NCBI GenBank assembly: GCA_045532295.1
Contig: JAZSFP010000007.1
Coordinates: 289,399-353,398, forward strand
DNA length: 64,000 nt
Direction of reading: 5' to 3'
Origin: UBA10677 sp045532295
Lineage (GTDB): Bacteria > Bacillota > Clostridia > Christensenellales > Pumilibacteraceae
Within the stretch, counting starts at the first letter, position 1; every line of letters starts with the position of its first letter. The position numbers and the translations under genes are program-made. The notes beneath the pieces are model-generated. The model saw only the letters and a list, made by a program, of their open reading frames with translations. It had not been told where the DNA came from and did not search any database. Of this stretch, positions 7,245 through 16,425 are shown piece by piece.

Positions 7245-8441
7245 ATGAAAATTTGCGCAATCGTTTGCGAATATAACCCTTTTCACACAGGACACTTGTA
7301 TCAATTGATGCAAGCATCAAAGGAATACGACGAAATTATCTGCGTTATGAGTGGAAATTTTACTCAGCGCGCTGAGCCTGCTTGCGTTGAAAAATACACG
7401 CGCGCTACCGTTGCGCTCAACGCGGGCGCGTCTATGGTAATTGAACTTCCCGTTATTTTTGCAACCGCAAACGGCGAAAAATTCGCAGACGGCGCGATTA
7501 AAAGCGTGTCCTCTCTATGCGAACTTTCCGGGCTCGTAATGGGTTGCGAGACGAACGATACTGATTACATTAAAATTCTTGCTAATATTCAAAGCGAAGA
7601 AAACGAGCGTTTTAAGAATATACTTACCGAAAATCTTAACGACGGAAAAAGTTACGCTACCGCTATTATGAACGCAACCGCGGTAGTTGGCGCAGAGAAT
7701 TACGGAATACCTTTTGAAACGAGTGTTGAAATTTTATCTCAACCAAACAATTTATTGTGTATCGAATACGTGAAAGCCTCTAAGAAATACTGTCCTAAAG
7801 CGGAAATAACCTTAATTAAGCGTATAGGCGTTCATCATAATAGTTTATTTCCTACAAACAATTACGCTTCAGGTACTGCAATTAGGAATATGCTTTCTAA
7901 CGGCGACTTTACGGGCGCAACACCCTATCTTCCAGACGCAAACTTGACGATAGGAGAATATTCTGCCCATCCTCTATCATCCTCTCTTTTCTCATCACTT
8001 GCCGTATATTCGCTCAGAAACGCAGGAATTGACGGGATTAGAAAGGCGTACGATTGCAAGGAAGGTCTTGAATACAAACTGTACGAAAACGCGTTAACGC
8101 ACACCACGATTGAAGAAGTTCTATCAGAAACGAAAAGCAAGCGTTACACTATGAGTAGAATTAGGCGAGTTATTCTTCAAGTGATGCTTGGAATAGATAA
8201 AGAAATTTACAAAACCGACGGATACGTACCCCCTCGTTTGCTTGCCATCAAGGAGAATTTCAAGCCTATACTTGGAACTTGTGGCGATAAATTAATTATA
8301 AGGAACGACGACTTTGCTCGCTATGATTCGTCGTTTTACGAGAAATATTTTGAAATTGAAAGAAAAGCGTCAAATCTCTACTCACTTATTACTAACAATA
8401 ACGAGAATTTATTTATTCCCTCTAAACTATATTCGATATAA
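7245..8441 (+). CDS. tmcAL: tRNA(Met) cytidine acetate ligase
   Basis: TmcAL (YlbM of Bacillus) forms N4-acetylcytidine at the wobble base of elongator tRNA(Met), using acetate and ATP. The nucleotidyltransferase-like N-terminus shows ICEYNPFHTGHLYQL-type residues (here VCEYNPFHTGHLYQ) and the MSGNFTQRAEPA block. The length of 398 is typical. AGGGAG precedes ATG 7245. Placement opposite pta-ackA is notable because TmcAL consumes acetate, the product of that pathway. Confidence 0.95.
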   Translation: MKICAIVCEYNPFHTGHLYQLMQASKEYDEIICVMSGNFTQRAEPACVEKYTRATVALNAGASMVIELPVIFATANGEKFADGAIKSVSSLCELSGLVMGCETNDTDYIKILANIQSEENERFKNILTENLNDGKSYATAIMNATAVVGAENYGIPFETSVEILSQPNNLLCIEYVKASKKYCPKAEITLIKRIGVHHNSLFPTNNYASGTAIRNMLSNGDFTGATPYLPDANLTIGEYSAHPLSSSLFSSLAVYSLRNAGIDGIRKAYDCKEGLEYKLYENALTHTTIEEVLSETKSKRYTMSRIRRVILQVMLGIDKEIYKTDGYVPPRLLAIKENFKPILGTCGDKLIIRNDDFARYDSSFYEKYFEIERKASNLYSLITNNNENLFIPSKLYSI

Positions 8442-8443
8442 CC

Positions 8444-8474
8444 AAAAGCCCTGAAAAAAACTTTCAGGGCTTTT
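8444..8474. terminator. Bidirectional terminator between tmcAL and the DAHP synthases
   Basis: AAAAGCCCTGAAA and TTTCAGGGCTTTT form a 13-bp perfect stem. T runs exist on both strands, so it can end tmcAL (plus) and the long minus-strand operon. Confidence 0.9.
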
Positions 8475-8483
8475 ATAATTTTG

Positions 8484-9512
8484 TTATAAGCGCTCGGCTA
8501 TTGAAAGAATAAGTTCTCTACTCTTTTCCCAACCAAGACAGCCGTCAGTGATAGATTTTCCGTAAATACAACCATCAGCCGGTTGATTTCCGTCTTCAAT
8601 ATAACTTTCAATTAAGAAACCTTTAACAAGTTTTCTAAACTCATCGCAATGACGACGATTACCAACCACTTCTTTTACGATACGCACTTGCTCAAAGGGA
8701 TTTTTACCACTATTCGAGTGGTTAGTGTCAATAATAACCGCAGGATTTTTAAGTCCTTCCTTCTTATACATAGCGCAGAAACGCATAACGTCTTCGTAAT
8801 GATAATTCGGTATGTTATTACCGTAAATATCTACGCTACCTCTTAAAATCGCGTGCGCGTGGTCGTTACCAGTAGTTTGAACCTGATATCCACCGTACTT
8901 AAATTCATTAGGAATTTGCGCTGCGTATATTGAATTGAGAAGAACGGGAAGCGAGCCGTTCATAGGATTTTTTACCCCCACCGCTACGTCAAATCCACTT
9001 GCAACGAGTCTATGTTGTTGATTTTCCGTCGAACGTGCGCCAACCGCGATATAAGAAAGTAAATCTTGAATATAATCAACGTTATCAGGATAAAGCATTT
9101 CATCTGCTGCAGAGAGTCCACTTTCACTAATGGCGCGAGCGTGAAGATGACGAAGGGCAAGAATTCCCGCTTGAATATCCGTTTTAGCGTTATGCGGGTC
9201 AGGAGAGTGTAACATACCCTTATATCCCTCACCGCGAGTACGGGGCTTATTCGTATAAATTCTTGGAACGATAAAAATCTTATCCTTAACTTCGTCAGCA
9301 ACTTTAGCAAGACGAGAAACGTAATCGAGAACGGATTCTTCGTTGTCGGCTGAACAAGGACCGATTATCATAAGCAACTTATCGTCTCTACCTTCGATAA
9401 TATCGCGAATTATTTGGTCGCGTTCCGCTTTAACTTTTTTCATCTCATCAGAAAGTCCGATAAGCGCTACTGCCTCTTCAGCAGGCATGATTTTAGAAAT
9501 CTTCTTAAACAT
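8484..9512 (-). CDS. 3-deoxy-7-phosphoheptulonate synthase, class I (copy 1)
   Basis: DAHP synthase joins phosphoenolpyruvate and erythrose 4-phosphate in the first step of the shikimate pathway. The AroF/G/H-type fold is clear over 342 residues: LLMIIGPCSADNEES, PRIYTNKPRTRGEGYKG, GARSTENQQHR, VIIDTNHSNSGK and ESYIEDGNQ with metal and substrate residues intact. ATG 9512 is preferred over the in-frame TTG at 9536 because GGGAG lies between them. It is a tandem paralog of the gene upstream; the pair ends the long operon. Which effector inhibits each copy cannot be read from the sequence. Confidence 0.95.
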   Translation of the reverse strand: MFKKISKIMPAEEAVALIGLSDEMKKVKAERDQIIRDIIEGRDDKLLMIIGPCSADNEESVLDYVSRLAKVADEVKDKIFIVPRIYTNKPRTRGEGYKGMLHSPDPHNAKTDIQAGILALRHLHARAISESGLSAADEMLYPDNVDYIQDLLSYIAVGARSTENQQHRLVASGFDVAVGVKNPMNGSLPVLLNSIYAAQIPNEFKYGGYQVQTTGNDHAHAILRGSVDIYGNNIPNYHYEDVMRFCAMYKKEGLKNPAVIIDTNHSNSGKNPFEQVRIVKEVVGNRRHCDEFRKLVKGFLIESYIEDGNQPADGCIYGKSITDGCLGWEKSRELILSIAERL

Positions 9513-9544
9513 TGCAGTTTGCTCCCTTTTCTTCAAGTAAAATA

Positions 9545-10573
9545 TTAAAGTTTTTCTGCTATATCATAAATAAGACGCTCGGTTTTCTCCCAACCAAGAC
9601 AACCATCGGTAATGGATTTGCCATATACGCATCCATCGGGTGGCTGGTTGCCGTCCTCAATATAACTTTCAATCAAGAAACCTTTTACAAAATCCCCAAA
9701 ATCCGCGTTTGCGTGCATATTATTGACGATTTCCTTAGCGATTCTTACTTGCTCAAGAGGTTTCTTTCCACTATTAGAGTGGTTAGTATCAATAATAACC
9801 GCAGGATTTTTAAGCCCTTCTTTTATGTACATATCGTAAAGTCGCATAACGTCTTCATAATGATAGTTTGGAACGTTATTACCATACACGTCTACGCTAC
9901 CTCTCAAAATTGCGTGCGCGTACTCGTTACCCTTTGTTCTAACTTGCTTATTAAGATACTTAAACTCATTAGGAATTTGCGCCGCGTATATCGAATTAAG
10001 AAGAACGGTTAAACTTCCGTGCATAGGATTCTTAAATCCAACACAAGTATCACTACCACTTGCAACGAGGCGATGTTGTTGATTTTCCGTCGAACGCGCG
10101 CCAACTGCCGTATAAGAAAGAAGATCGTCGCAATATACGGTATTCTCAGGATAAAGCATTTCATCCGCCGCAGACAATCCCGTTTCCTTCATAATACGCA
10201 CGTACATATGACGAATAGCAAGAATACCTGCCTGTATATCCGTAACCATTTTGTGGGGATCCGGTGAGTGTAACATTCCCTTATATCCCTCGCCACGAGT
10301 ACGAGGTTTATTTGTGTAAATTCTTGGAACGATGAAAATTTTATCCTTTACTTTCTCGTAAGCGCGAGAAAGTCTCCCTACGTAATCACAAACGGATTCC
10401 TCGTTATCAGCAGAACAGGGTCCTATAATTAAAAGAAGACGCTTGTCCTTTCCTGCAATTATATCCTTAATCTCGCTATCTCTTTTAAGTTTTAACTTCA
10501 TAAGTTCATCGGGAAGTTTAACCGCCTCGCGCGCCTCTTCCGGACTCATAATCGTTCGTATTACTTCAAACAT
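9545..10573 (-). CDS. 3-deoxy-7-phosphoheptulonate synthase, class I (copy 2)
   Basis: This is the second shikimate-entry enzyme, also 342 residues, and aligns with copy 1 without gaps. Catalytic blocks are identical (IGPCSADNEES, PRTRGEGYKGMLHSPDPH, GARSTENQQHRLVASG). Differences cluster in the first 45 residues and in short surface stretches, where feedback control sits in AroF/G/H enzymes. GGAG lies 9 bases before ATG 10573. Only 32 bases separate the copies and no terminator lies between them. A recent but not fresh duplication is likely. Confidence 0.95.
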   Translation of the reverse strand: MFEVIRTIMSPEEAREAVKLPDELMKLKLKRDSEIKDIIAGKDKRLLLIIGPCSADNEESVCDYVGRLSRAYEKVKDKIFIVPRIYTNKPRTRGEGYKGMLHSPDPHKMVTDIQAGILAIRHMYVRIMKETGLSAADEMLYPENTVYCDDLLSYTAVGARSTENQQHRLVASGSDTCVGFKNPMHGSLTVLLNSIYAAQIPNEFKYLNKQVRTKGNEYAHAILRGSVDVYGNNVPNYHYEDVMRLYDMYIKEGLKNPAVIIDTNHSNSGKKPLEQVRIAKEIVNNMHANADFGDFVKGFLIESYIEDGNQPPDGCVYGKSITDGCLGWEKTERLIYDIAEKL

Positions 10574-10590
10574 TGCATATATCTCCGCTG

Positions 10591-11046
10591 TTAAGTATTA
10601 TCTCTTCTCTGCAAAGCATCTCTAAGTTCGCCTCGATTTGTTCTTATCACTGACACAGTGTTAAGAAAGAACGCCTCAGCCTCTGCAAACATTCTATCAA
10701 GATGCTCTTTTGTTTTTCTCACTACCGCATCACACGAGCGGTACGTTTCATCCATAATCGCTTGGGCTCTATTTTCTGCCGAACGAATTATTTCAGAATT
10801 ACTCGTTATATGGGAGGCGCGTTCTTCCGCCTCCTTAATAACGTTACACGCCACGATATCGGCGTTCTGCATAATATCGTTGCGCTTATCTATTACTTCC
10901 TGAGCCCTTGAAAGACTACTTGAAATCATAGATTTTATATTTACTATCAATTCTTTGCATCGAGGTAAGTCTACTTTCTTGCCAAACATACCGCCTCTTC
11001 CGTTAATCTCCTCGTAAAGTTCGTCAACAAGGTCGATTAAATTCAT
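10591..11046 (-). CDS. Coiled-coil protein of unknown function next to coaD
   Basis: This is a 151-residue, highly charged, helical protein without signal peptide or membrane segment. Its long alpha-helical stretch (about residues 28-130) resembles the stator b-subunit-like or DivIVA-like coiled coils often annotated as ATP synthase subunit B-like after coaD in Clostridia. No ATP synthase gene is nearby, so that name should not be taken as function. A GGAGCAG site precedes ATG 11046. A structural or division-related role is only a guess from its shape. Confidence 0.75.
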   Translation of the reverse strand: MNLIDLVDELYEEINGRGGMFGKKVDLPRCKELIVNIKSMISSSLSRAQEVIDKRNDIMQNADIVACNVIKEAEERASHITSNSEIIRSAENRAQAIMDETYRSCDAVVRKTKEHLDRMFAEAEAFFLNTVSVIRTNRGELRDALQRRDNT

Positions 11047-11055
11047 ACTCTGCTC

Positions 11056-11520
11056 CTACTTAATTAGTTCAGTAGCCTCTGGTCTAATTAACGCGCTTAC
11101 GTCTCCGTTAAGGTCAAGAACTTCACGAACGAGCGAACTCGATACGTGAGAAAGATTTGGCGAGGGGATTAAGTACACACCCTCAATTTTGCTATCAAAC
11201 GACTTATAAGCGTTATAAAGGTTTTTCTCATACTCAAAATCAATCGTGTTTCTTATACCGCGAATAAAAGTCTTTGCGCCTACTTCTTTCATAAAATCCG
11301 TTAAAAATCCCGAAAAACTCATAACGGTAGCATTTTTTATTGACGATACGGAACGCTTAGCAATTTCAATCCTCGCATCAAGGGAGAATTTACATTGCTT
11401 TTCCGAAAGTGCAACGGCAACGATTATTTCGTCAAAAACCCTACTTGCTTTCTCTACAAGTTCATAATGACCGAGCGTAAACGGGTCGAAAGTCCCGGCA
11501 AATACCGCTTTATTATTCAT
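11056..11520 (-). CDS. coaD: Pantetheine-phosphate adenylyltransferase
   Basis: CoaD transfers AMP to 4'-phosphopantetheine to form dephospho-CoA, the penultimate step of coenzyme A synthesis. The T/HxGH nucleotidyltransferase motif is in AGTFDPFTLGHYELVEKA near the N-terminus. The second motif is in the C-terminal NLSHVSSSLVREV. The 154-residue length is normal. It overlaps the end of rsmD by 8 bases, the standard rsmD-coaD arrangement. Confidence 0.96.
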   Translation of the reverse strand: MNNKAVFAGTFDPFTLGHYELVEKASRVFDEIIVAVALSEKQCKFSLDARIEIAKRSVSSIKNATVMSFSGFLTDFMKEVGAKTFIRGIRNTIDFEYEKNLYNAYKSFDSKIEGVYLIPSPNLSHVSSSLVREVLDLNGDVSALIRPEATELIK

Positions 11521-12076
11521 TATGCACCTCCGCTTTTTTATATGTCAAAAAAGTTAATACCGTATAACCGCAATCTCTACGATCAACCTCAAAATCACTT
11601 GTGGAAAACTTCTTATCAAAAGCGTGTTCTATTACCAAAACGCCGTCGTCAGTAAGCACGGAATACTTTTCAATGAGTTCGATAATTTTGTTTTCAAAAC
11701 CGTTAGCGTATGGTGGATCGGCGAAAATAAAATCAAATTTTTTGCCTTTTAATTTTTTAAGCGCAAAAGAAAAATCAACGTTATATATTTCATACTCTTC
11801 TTCGCTTGCACCAACGTGATTAAGATTTTCTTTGATTAATTTTACGCTTTCACTATCCTTATCAATAAAGATACATTTATCAGCGCCACGACTAATCGCC
11901 TCTATACCAACCGCGCCACTTCCACCAAAAAGATCCAACACCATACTAATATCGCTCTTTTTTGATAAAAGTATATTGAAAAGAGTTTCCTTAATTCTGT
12001 CAGTTGTGGGCCTAACTCGCTCGTCCTTTGGAGAGGCAAGTTTTCGACCTTTAAATTTTCCGCTAATTACTCTCAT
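11513..12076 (-). CDS. rsmD: 16S rRNA (guanine(966)-N(2))-methyltransferase
   Basis: RsmD methylates G966 of 16S rRNA in the assembled small subunit, using S-adenosylmethionine. The 187-residue protein begins MRVISGKFKGRKLASP, as is typical, and has the SAM-binding loop VLDLFGGSGAVGIEA (about residues 46-60) and the catalytic FADPPYANG. It overlaps coaD by 8 bases. Confidence 0.96.
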   Translation of the reverse strand: MRVISGKFKGRKLASPKDERVRPTTDRIKETLFNILLSKKSDISMVLDLFGGSGAVGIEAISRGADKCIFIDKDSESVKLIKENLNHVGASEEEYEIYNVDFSFALKKLKGKKFDFIFADPPYANGFENKIIELIEKYSVLTDDGVLVIEHAFDKKFSTSDFEVDRRDCGYTVLTFLTYKKAEVHNE

Positions 12077-12078
12077 AC

Positions 12079-12666
12079 TTAGCCTATACTACGAATTTCG
12101 TTCACGATATCTGCCGAACGCTTTCTAAGAGTATTAACTCCTATAACGTAGCCGAGAATAAACAATCCCGAGGTAAGAAGAACGTGGAGAGCAATAGGAA
12201 CTACTGCCATCCAAGTAACCTTGGAAATATCAATCGCGCCCATACCCATAAAAAGTAGCGTCATCGCAATGAACACTATAAGCATACCGCCTTGAAGAGG
12301 TTGAATTTGGAAAATTTCGGCTATAAGAATAAGAATTAAAGCAGACGCTACGTAAAAAATCACGTGGAAGACTGATTTATAAAGTTTAACCTCGGTATAT
12401 CTACGAGTATGAATATCCGAAAGCATATCCTTATTTAACTTCTTATATTCCTTCTCTCCAGCAGTTTTGCCGTTGTTAAAACAAATCATAGCGGTAGGCA
12501 CGAAGAATAGTATACCCATTAAAATTTTCCAGATTGCATCTATATTTTCAGCAATAAAGACAAATCCAAGAATAGCAAAAACTACGGTAAATAAGTACAT
12601 TGCTCCGCTACTCAATAAATAATCAACTATCGGCTTTCTTTCTTTTTTCTCGTTATTGTTACTCAA
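12079..12666 (-). CDS. Hypothetical four-helix membrane protein
   Basis: This is a 195-residue integral membrane protein that I cannot assign. Four hydrophobic segments are visible, near residues 18-38, 40-58, 100-140 (two close helices) and 150-175. A charged N-terminus (NNNEKKERKP) and a basic C-terminal tail (LRKRSADIVNEIRS) flank them. The start is TTG at 12666 with GGAGG 5 bases upstream. The start codon overlaps the stop of the formyl-THF cyclo-ligase gene (TTGA). It sits among housekeeping genes, which suggests vertical inheritance. Confidence 0.8.
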   Translation of the reverse strand: MSNNNEKKERKPIVDYLLSSGAMYLFTVVFAILGFVFIAENIDAIWKILMGILFFVPTAMICFNNGKTAGEKEYKKLNKDMLSDIHTRRYTEVKLYKSVFHVIFYVASALILILIAEIFQIQPLQGGMLIVFIAMTLLFMGMGAIDISKVTWMAVVPIALHVLLTSGLFILGYVIGVNTLRKRSADIVNEIRSIG

Positions 12667-13205
12667 TTTAACCTCCGTAATATTCGCGTTGGCGTAACGA
12701 TTACGTCAAGCGGAATATCGTAATTATCAACTTCTATTTTGTCCACCTCTTGCTCGTCAAAAGCAAGCCCCACTTTAAGCGTGTCCACTTTTGAAAAAAA
12801 CTTATCGTAATATCCTCCGCCATACCCAAGTCTATAAAAGTCTTTATCAAAAGCAAGCAATGGAGTTAGCGTTACTTGTGGTATAATTTTTTCGTCGCTT
12901 GGATTTAGAAAAATATTACCATACTTGTCCGTTTTATCAAGTGGAACTTCCCCTATATATCGAACGGGAAACATTACGCTCGGCAATGTATGAGGCACAA
13001 AAACTTCAACTACGTTGAAGAGAGCGGAAATTATCGCTTTCGTGTCCACTTCATTTCGCATTGAAACGTACGAAAAAATCGAGGTATAATTTCCCTCTTT
13101 CAATAATTTTAGCACTTTTTTTAATATTTGGCAATTCTTTTCACCCGCTAATTCTATACTATTTCGTAAAGTTAGCATTTCTTTTCGTAATAATGGTTTA
13201 TTCAT
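12663..13205 (-). CDS. 5-formyltetrahydrofolate cyclo-ligase
   Basis: This enzyme converts 5-formyl-THF to 5,10-methenyl-THF with ATP and so returns stored folate to the one-carbon pool. In its 180 residues, the N-terminal LLRKEMLTLRNS and the signature LGYGGGYYDKFF near residue 125 are clear. It overlaps alr by 8 bases upstream and the membrane-protein gene by 4 bases downstream. The family is called YgfA/MTHFS; fau is a name sometimes used. Confidence 0.94.
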   Translation of the reverse strand: MNKPLLRKEMLTLRNSIELAGEKNCQILKKVLKLLKEGNYTSIFSYVSMRNEVDTKAIISALFNVVEVFVPHTLPSVMFPVRYIGEVPLDKTDKYGNIFLNPSDEKIIPQVTLTPLLAFDKDFYRLGYGGGYYDKFFSKVDTLKVGLAFDEQEVDKIEVDNYDIPLDVIVTPTRILRRLN

Positions 13206-14199
13206 TATCTAAACTCCTTTTTCTTTGCGCCCCAAAGGAAGTTAATATTTCGTAAGGGATAGTATTAAAGCCCTCACAAAGTCTCTTCATATCTTCAGAT
13301 GATTGTAATAAAATTGCATCGTCGCCTTCTTTCGCTTTAACATCGCTTATATCAATAAAACAAGCGTCCATACAAGGCGTTCCGATAACGGGACAACGCT
13401 TACCGTTTACCGTAAAATATATTTTGTTAAAGTTGCGAAATACACCATCGGCATACCCCATTCGCAAAGTTGCAATTTTCATCCGTTTATTCGCAACGAA
13501 GTTGCCGTAACCTATATGCTCTCCGCTTCTAACTTTGTTAATTTGCATAATCTTAGTATAAACTTTCATTGAAGGTATTACACCGTCAATTCCGTATCCG
13601 TACAAGCCAAGCCCTACTCTTATCATATCCATAGAAAAAATTCCGTGCTTAATAGCAGAAGTAGACGCTATATGTTTAATAACGGTTGAAGGTAAGTCAG
13701 ATACTGATGATAAAAATTTTTGATATTGTAACGACGAGTGATTAAAATTACTTGCATTGTAAAAATGACTATATACGCTATGCGCCGTTTTGTGCTTTTT
13801 CGCACAAAATTTGTATAACGATTTCACCTCAAAAGTCTCACAACCGTATCTGTTCATTCCCGTATTTACTTTAATGGCAATGCGATTAGTATTCTCGTTT
13901 AGCGCAAGAACTTGGTGTTTATTCCAAACGGTAGGAATTATATTTTGTGGCAATCGCATCGAATAATCGTTCATACAAAAAACGATTATATCTTTTTTAA
14001 TTCCACTTTCCGCCAGTTCAAGCGCCTCAAATTCAGTAGCAACGGCAAAGCACTCAACTGTCTCTTCAATCGTCTTAGCGACCTTAACCGCGCCGTGTCC
14101 GTAAGCGTTTGCTTTAACCACCGCGCAGAGTATTCCGTATTTTCTAAGACAATGGGCATTATTATAAATATTCGATAAATTGATTTTAACGGTAAACAT
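13198..14199 (-). CDS. alr: Alanine racemase
   Basis: Alanine racemase makes D-alanine for peptidoglycan. The PLP lysine is in VVKANAYGHGAV near residue 28-39, and the catalytic tyrosine of the C-terminal domain is in LRMGYADGVFRN. At 333 residues it is some 30-50 residues shorter than most family members. The N-terminus is abrupt (MFTVKINLSNIYNN), lacking the longer leader before the first barrel strand. Both catalytic residues are intact, so it is probably active. Confidence 0.94.
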   Translation of the reverse strand: MFTVKINLSNIYNNAHCLRKYGILCAVVKANAYGHGAVKVAKTIEETVECFAVATEFEALELAESGIKKDIIVFCMNDYSMRLPQNIIPTVWNKHQVLALNENTNRIAIKVNTGMNRYGCETFEVKSLYKFCAKKHKTAHSVYSHFYNASNFNHSSLQYQKFLSSVSDLPSTVIKHIASTSAIKHGIFSMDMIRVGLGLYGYGIDGVIPSMKVYTKIMQINKVRSGEHIGYGNFVANKRMKIATLRMGYADGVFRNFNKIYFTVNGKRCPVIGTPCMDACFIDISDVKAKEGDDAILLQSSEDMKRLCEGFNTIPYEILTSFGAQRKRSLDNE

Positions 14200-14232
14200 A
14201 ATATCTTATATTCCCGTCAAAATTAAATCGTC

Positions 14233-15186
14233 CTAATATTTATCCATAAACATTGTTTTAACTTTTTTAAATGGAGCATAACCAGATAAAAAAGATTGCA
14301 ATAGCGAAGAAATAGATTGTACGGTGTTCGTATTACTCGTTTTATCAACGATGATATTGCCCTTTTTCTTAACAACCAAAAAATTCCCACAATTTTCTTC
14401 AATCATATCATCGTAAACGCTAAAAATATATTCTCCGTCGTTTTGATACAAATCAAGCGAGAGAAAATCATTAATTGACGCTATTCTCATTTGAATATAG
14501 GGCGTATCGTTTTCGGTAAAATCAGAAAATTTATATCCTTTAAGTTCGTCAAAAGAAATAAACTTTTCTTTATTGGTATAAGCGTATCTACTTATCTCTC
14601 CACCTTCTACGACCGCATAAAAATCACACGCATCAGAAAGATATATCCTTCCACCATCAACATCAAGTTCGGAGAATAAATCAATATAATATTGCTCGTT
14701 AGTAGTCTGATATAGCGAAAATTCTTTAGCAAATTTTCCGTAAATATCAATTAAAAAAGGAATATCTTCGCGCGTTGCGATATGAAATCTTTGTTTAATA
14801 CCGCCTACTATTTGGTTTTTTCCACAATAGGACGCGTTAATAAAGCCAAATCTTTTATAATATTCAAAACTAAATGGATAAAGCGCTACGAGAGGAACGC
14901 TACGACTCGCAACTTTTAGTAACGCTTTTTGAATAACGCTCTTAATCAAGCCTTGACCGCGTTTTTCGGTAATAGTACTGACTGCGCTCAAATAACTTAC
15001 GGGTAAAAATTTATCGTTAAAGTCTGCAGTTTTTTCAACTATATAAGCAACACTAACAAGATTGCCATTATCCTCTAAAGTTACTATATTATTCTCGTTT
15101 ACTTTTGATACGAAATGCTCAGCATACTTAATTCCGTCAGAGGGGAAAGCATCAATATAAAGTTTAACTAATTGCTCGCTTTTCAT
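14233..15186 (-). CDS. GNAT-family N-acetyltransferase (Eis-like)
   Basis: The 317-residue cytoplasmic protein has an N-terminal GNAT domain with the acetyl-CoA loop in EKRGQGLIKSVIQKAL (about residues 75-90), followed by FEYYKRFGF, a typical GNAT end. The remaining two-thirds resembles the second GNAT-like and sterol-carrier-like parts of Eis-type proteins. The substrate is unknown. The ATG shares one base with the stop of the DUF2156 gene (TAATG). Confidence 0.85.
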   Translation of the reverse strand: MKSEQLVKLYIDAFPSDGIKYAEHFVSKVNENNIVTLEDNGNLVSVAYIVEKTADFNDKFLPVSYLSAVSTITEKRGQGLIKSVIQKALLKVASRSVPLVALYPFSFEYYKRFGFINASYCGKNQIVGGIKQRFHIATREDIPFLIDIYGKFAKEFSLYQTTNEQYYIDLFSELDVDGGRIYLSDACDFYAVVEGGEISRYAYTNKEKFISFDELKGYKFSDFTENDTPYIQMRIASINDFLSLDLYQNDGEYIFSVYDDMIEENCGNFLVVKKKGNIIVDKTSNTNTVQSISSLLQSFLSGYAPFKKVKTMFMDKY

Positions 15187-16055
15187 TATTTTTCCTCGGC
15201 AGTATATTTTTCAACCAAAAACAAAGGCGAATAAGATAACTTTGCCTTTCTAAGACCTTCAATACCCATATCTTCTTGACGGTTAACAAGCATATCCGCA
15301 GTAAAGAAAGCATTAGCAGTCATTTTATTTATCGCCGGATACACGCCGTCGTAATTCGTGTCCGCTTTTTCAAAAATAGTATGAGCAACACCGTTACACT
15401 CAAGAGCGGAAATAGAAAACGCTACGCACTCGTCTTTTACTTTAAGAACGGAAATCTTTAGATTAAGTTCCTCTTTTAGCGAAATAGCAGAAATTATTGC
15501 CTTTTTCTCCCACTCGAGAACTCTGTGCCCTTCAGCCTGCTTACTCCAGCGCTCAAGTAACGAAAAAACGCTACCGTTATCGTTTTTTTCGTACTCTTTG
15601 AAAACAAAATCCGGATATTTAGCGCAAAATCTGCTTACGAAATTACGCTTAGAGTGATATGCTTTACCACTAAGAGTTATAAGATTTTCAGCGCTATATA
15701 CGTAGTCGTAATCGTCACGGTTGGTGGAAAGATTAAACTCGTCTTTAATTCTATCTGCTTGCGTTTTAGTAAGTCCGCGAATACGACACTTTACGCCTAA
15801 TCTTTTCGCCTCTTCGCGCATTAGAGAAATAGCCTCCATAAAATGCTCGTCGTCGCAATATGGGGGCATAAATACGGGAGTGCCTGTAAATAAGGCGTAC
15901 ACTAAAGTAATATCTTTAGTGCTTGCTATTTTCATCCTGCCACTTCCGTTCCATAAATATAGGGTTGCAAAATTGTATTCCCAACCTACGTTTTCTTTTT
16001 GTAAATGCTTGGCTATTCTTTCGTAATCGTCAAGCGTTAAATCAACAAATTGCAT
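15186..16055 (-). CDS. DUF2156 (phosphatidylglycerol lysyltransferase C-terminal-like) protein
   Basis: The 289-residue protein corresponds to the soluble tandem-GNAT domain found at the C-terminus of MprF-type aminoacyl-phosphatidylglycerol synthases, without the membrane flippase part. Recognisable blocks are GKAYHSKRNFVSRF and the C-terminal GIEGLRKAKLSYSP. Stand-alone DUF2156 proteins are common in Clostridia. Whether it aminoacylates lipid, peptide or nothing is unknown. It overlaps the acetyltransferase gene by one base, and the two GNAT-fold products may act together. Confidence 0.85.
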   Translation of the reverse strand: MQFVDLTLDDYERIAKHLQKENVGWEYNFATLYLWNGSGRMKIASTKDITLVYALFTGTPVFMPPYCDDEHFMEAISLMREEAKRLGVKCRIRGLTKTQADRIKDEFNLSTNRDDYDYVYSAENLITLSGKAYHSKRNFVSRFCAKYPDFVFKEYEKNDNGSVFSLLERWSKQAEGHRVLEWEKKAIISAISLKEELNLKISVLKVKDECVAFSISALECNGVAHTIFEKADTNYDGVYPAINKMTANAFFTADMLVNRQEDMGIEGLRKAKLSYSPLFLVEKYTAEEK

Positions 16056-16059
16056 AAAA

Positions 16060-16425
16060 TTAATACCTTAAATAACTATCAAAAGCATTTTCAATATGAA
16101 CTATTCGCTTATCCTCTGTATAAACTTCAACGATATCAAAGCGAATTGCTCTATCAAATAACTTAAAACGCTTAATATATTCCGAAGCAACTTGATTAAT
16201 CTTCCTACGCTTTTGATAGTTTACCGCCTCTTGAGCATATCCAAAGTTATCGTTAAGCCTTGCTTTGACTTCAACGAAAACGATAAAACCTTCGCCTACC
16301 GCAATAATATCAATTTCACCAGTTTTCGTAGCGTAATTGCGCTCAAGAATAACGTAACCCTTCTCTTGAAGGTAATGCGTGGCTATATCTTCGCCTGTTC
16401 TACCCTTATTTTTGGTACTAAGCAT
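16060..16425 (-). CDS. YraN/UPF0102-family endonuclease-like protein
   Basis: This is a small protein (121 residues from ATG 16425) with a PD-(D/E)XK-like nuclease core: GRTGEDIATHYL, ERNYATKTGEIDIIA and FVEVKAR, which supply the usual E, D and E-x-K residues. Its role is undefined; it almost always accompanies rnhB, as here, where it overlaps it by 8 bases. ATG 16425 is chosen over the GTG at 16434 because an AGGTGA site lies between them. Confidence 0.92.
   Translation of the reverse strand: MLSTKNKGRTGEDIATHYLQEKGYVILERNYATKTGEIDIIAVGEGFIVFVEVKARLNDNFGYAQEAVNYQKRRKINQVASEYIKRFKLFDRAIRFDIVEVYTEDKRIVHIENAFDSYLRY

Noticed and set aside
10591..11046. F-type ATP synthase subunit b
   Set aside because: It lacks the N-terminal membrane helix of subunit b and no other ATP synthase gene is near; only the coiled-coil shape is similar.
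16060..16425. The PD-(D/E)XK-like YraN protein as a restriction enzyme
   Set aside because: It is a UPF0102 housekeeping family member in its usual place next to rnhB, with no methyltransferase partner.
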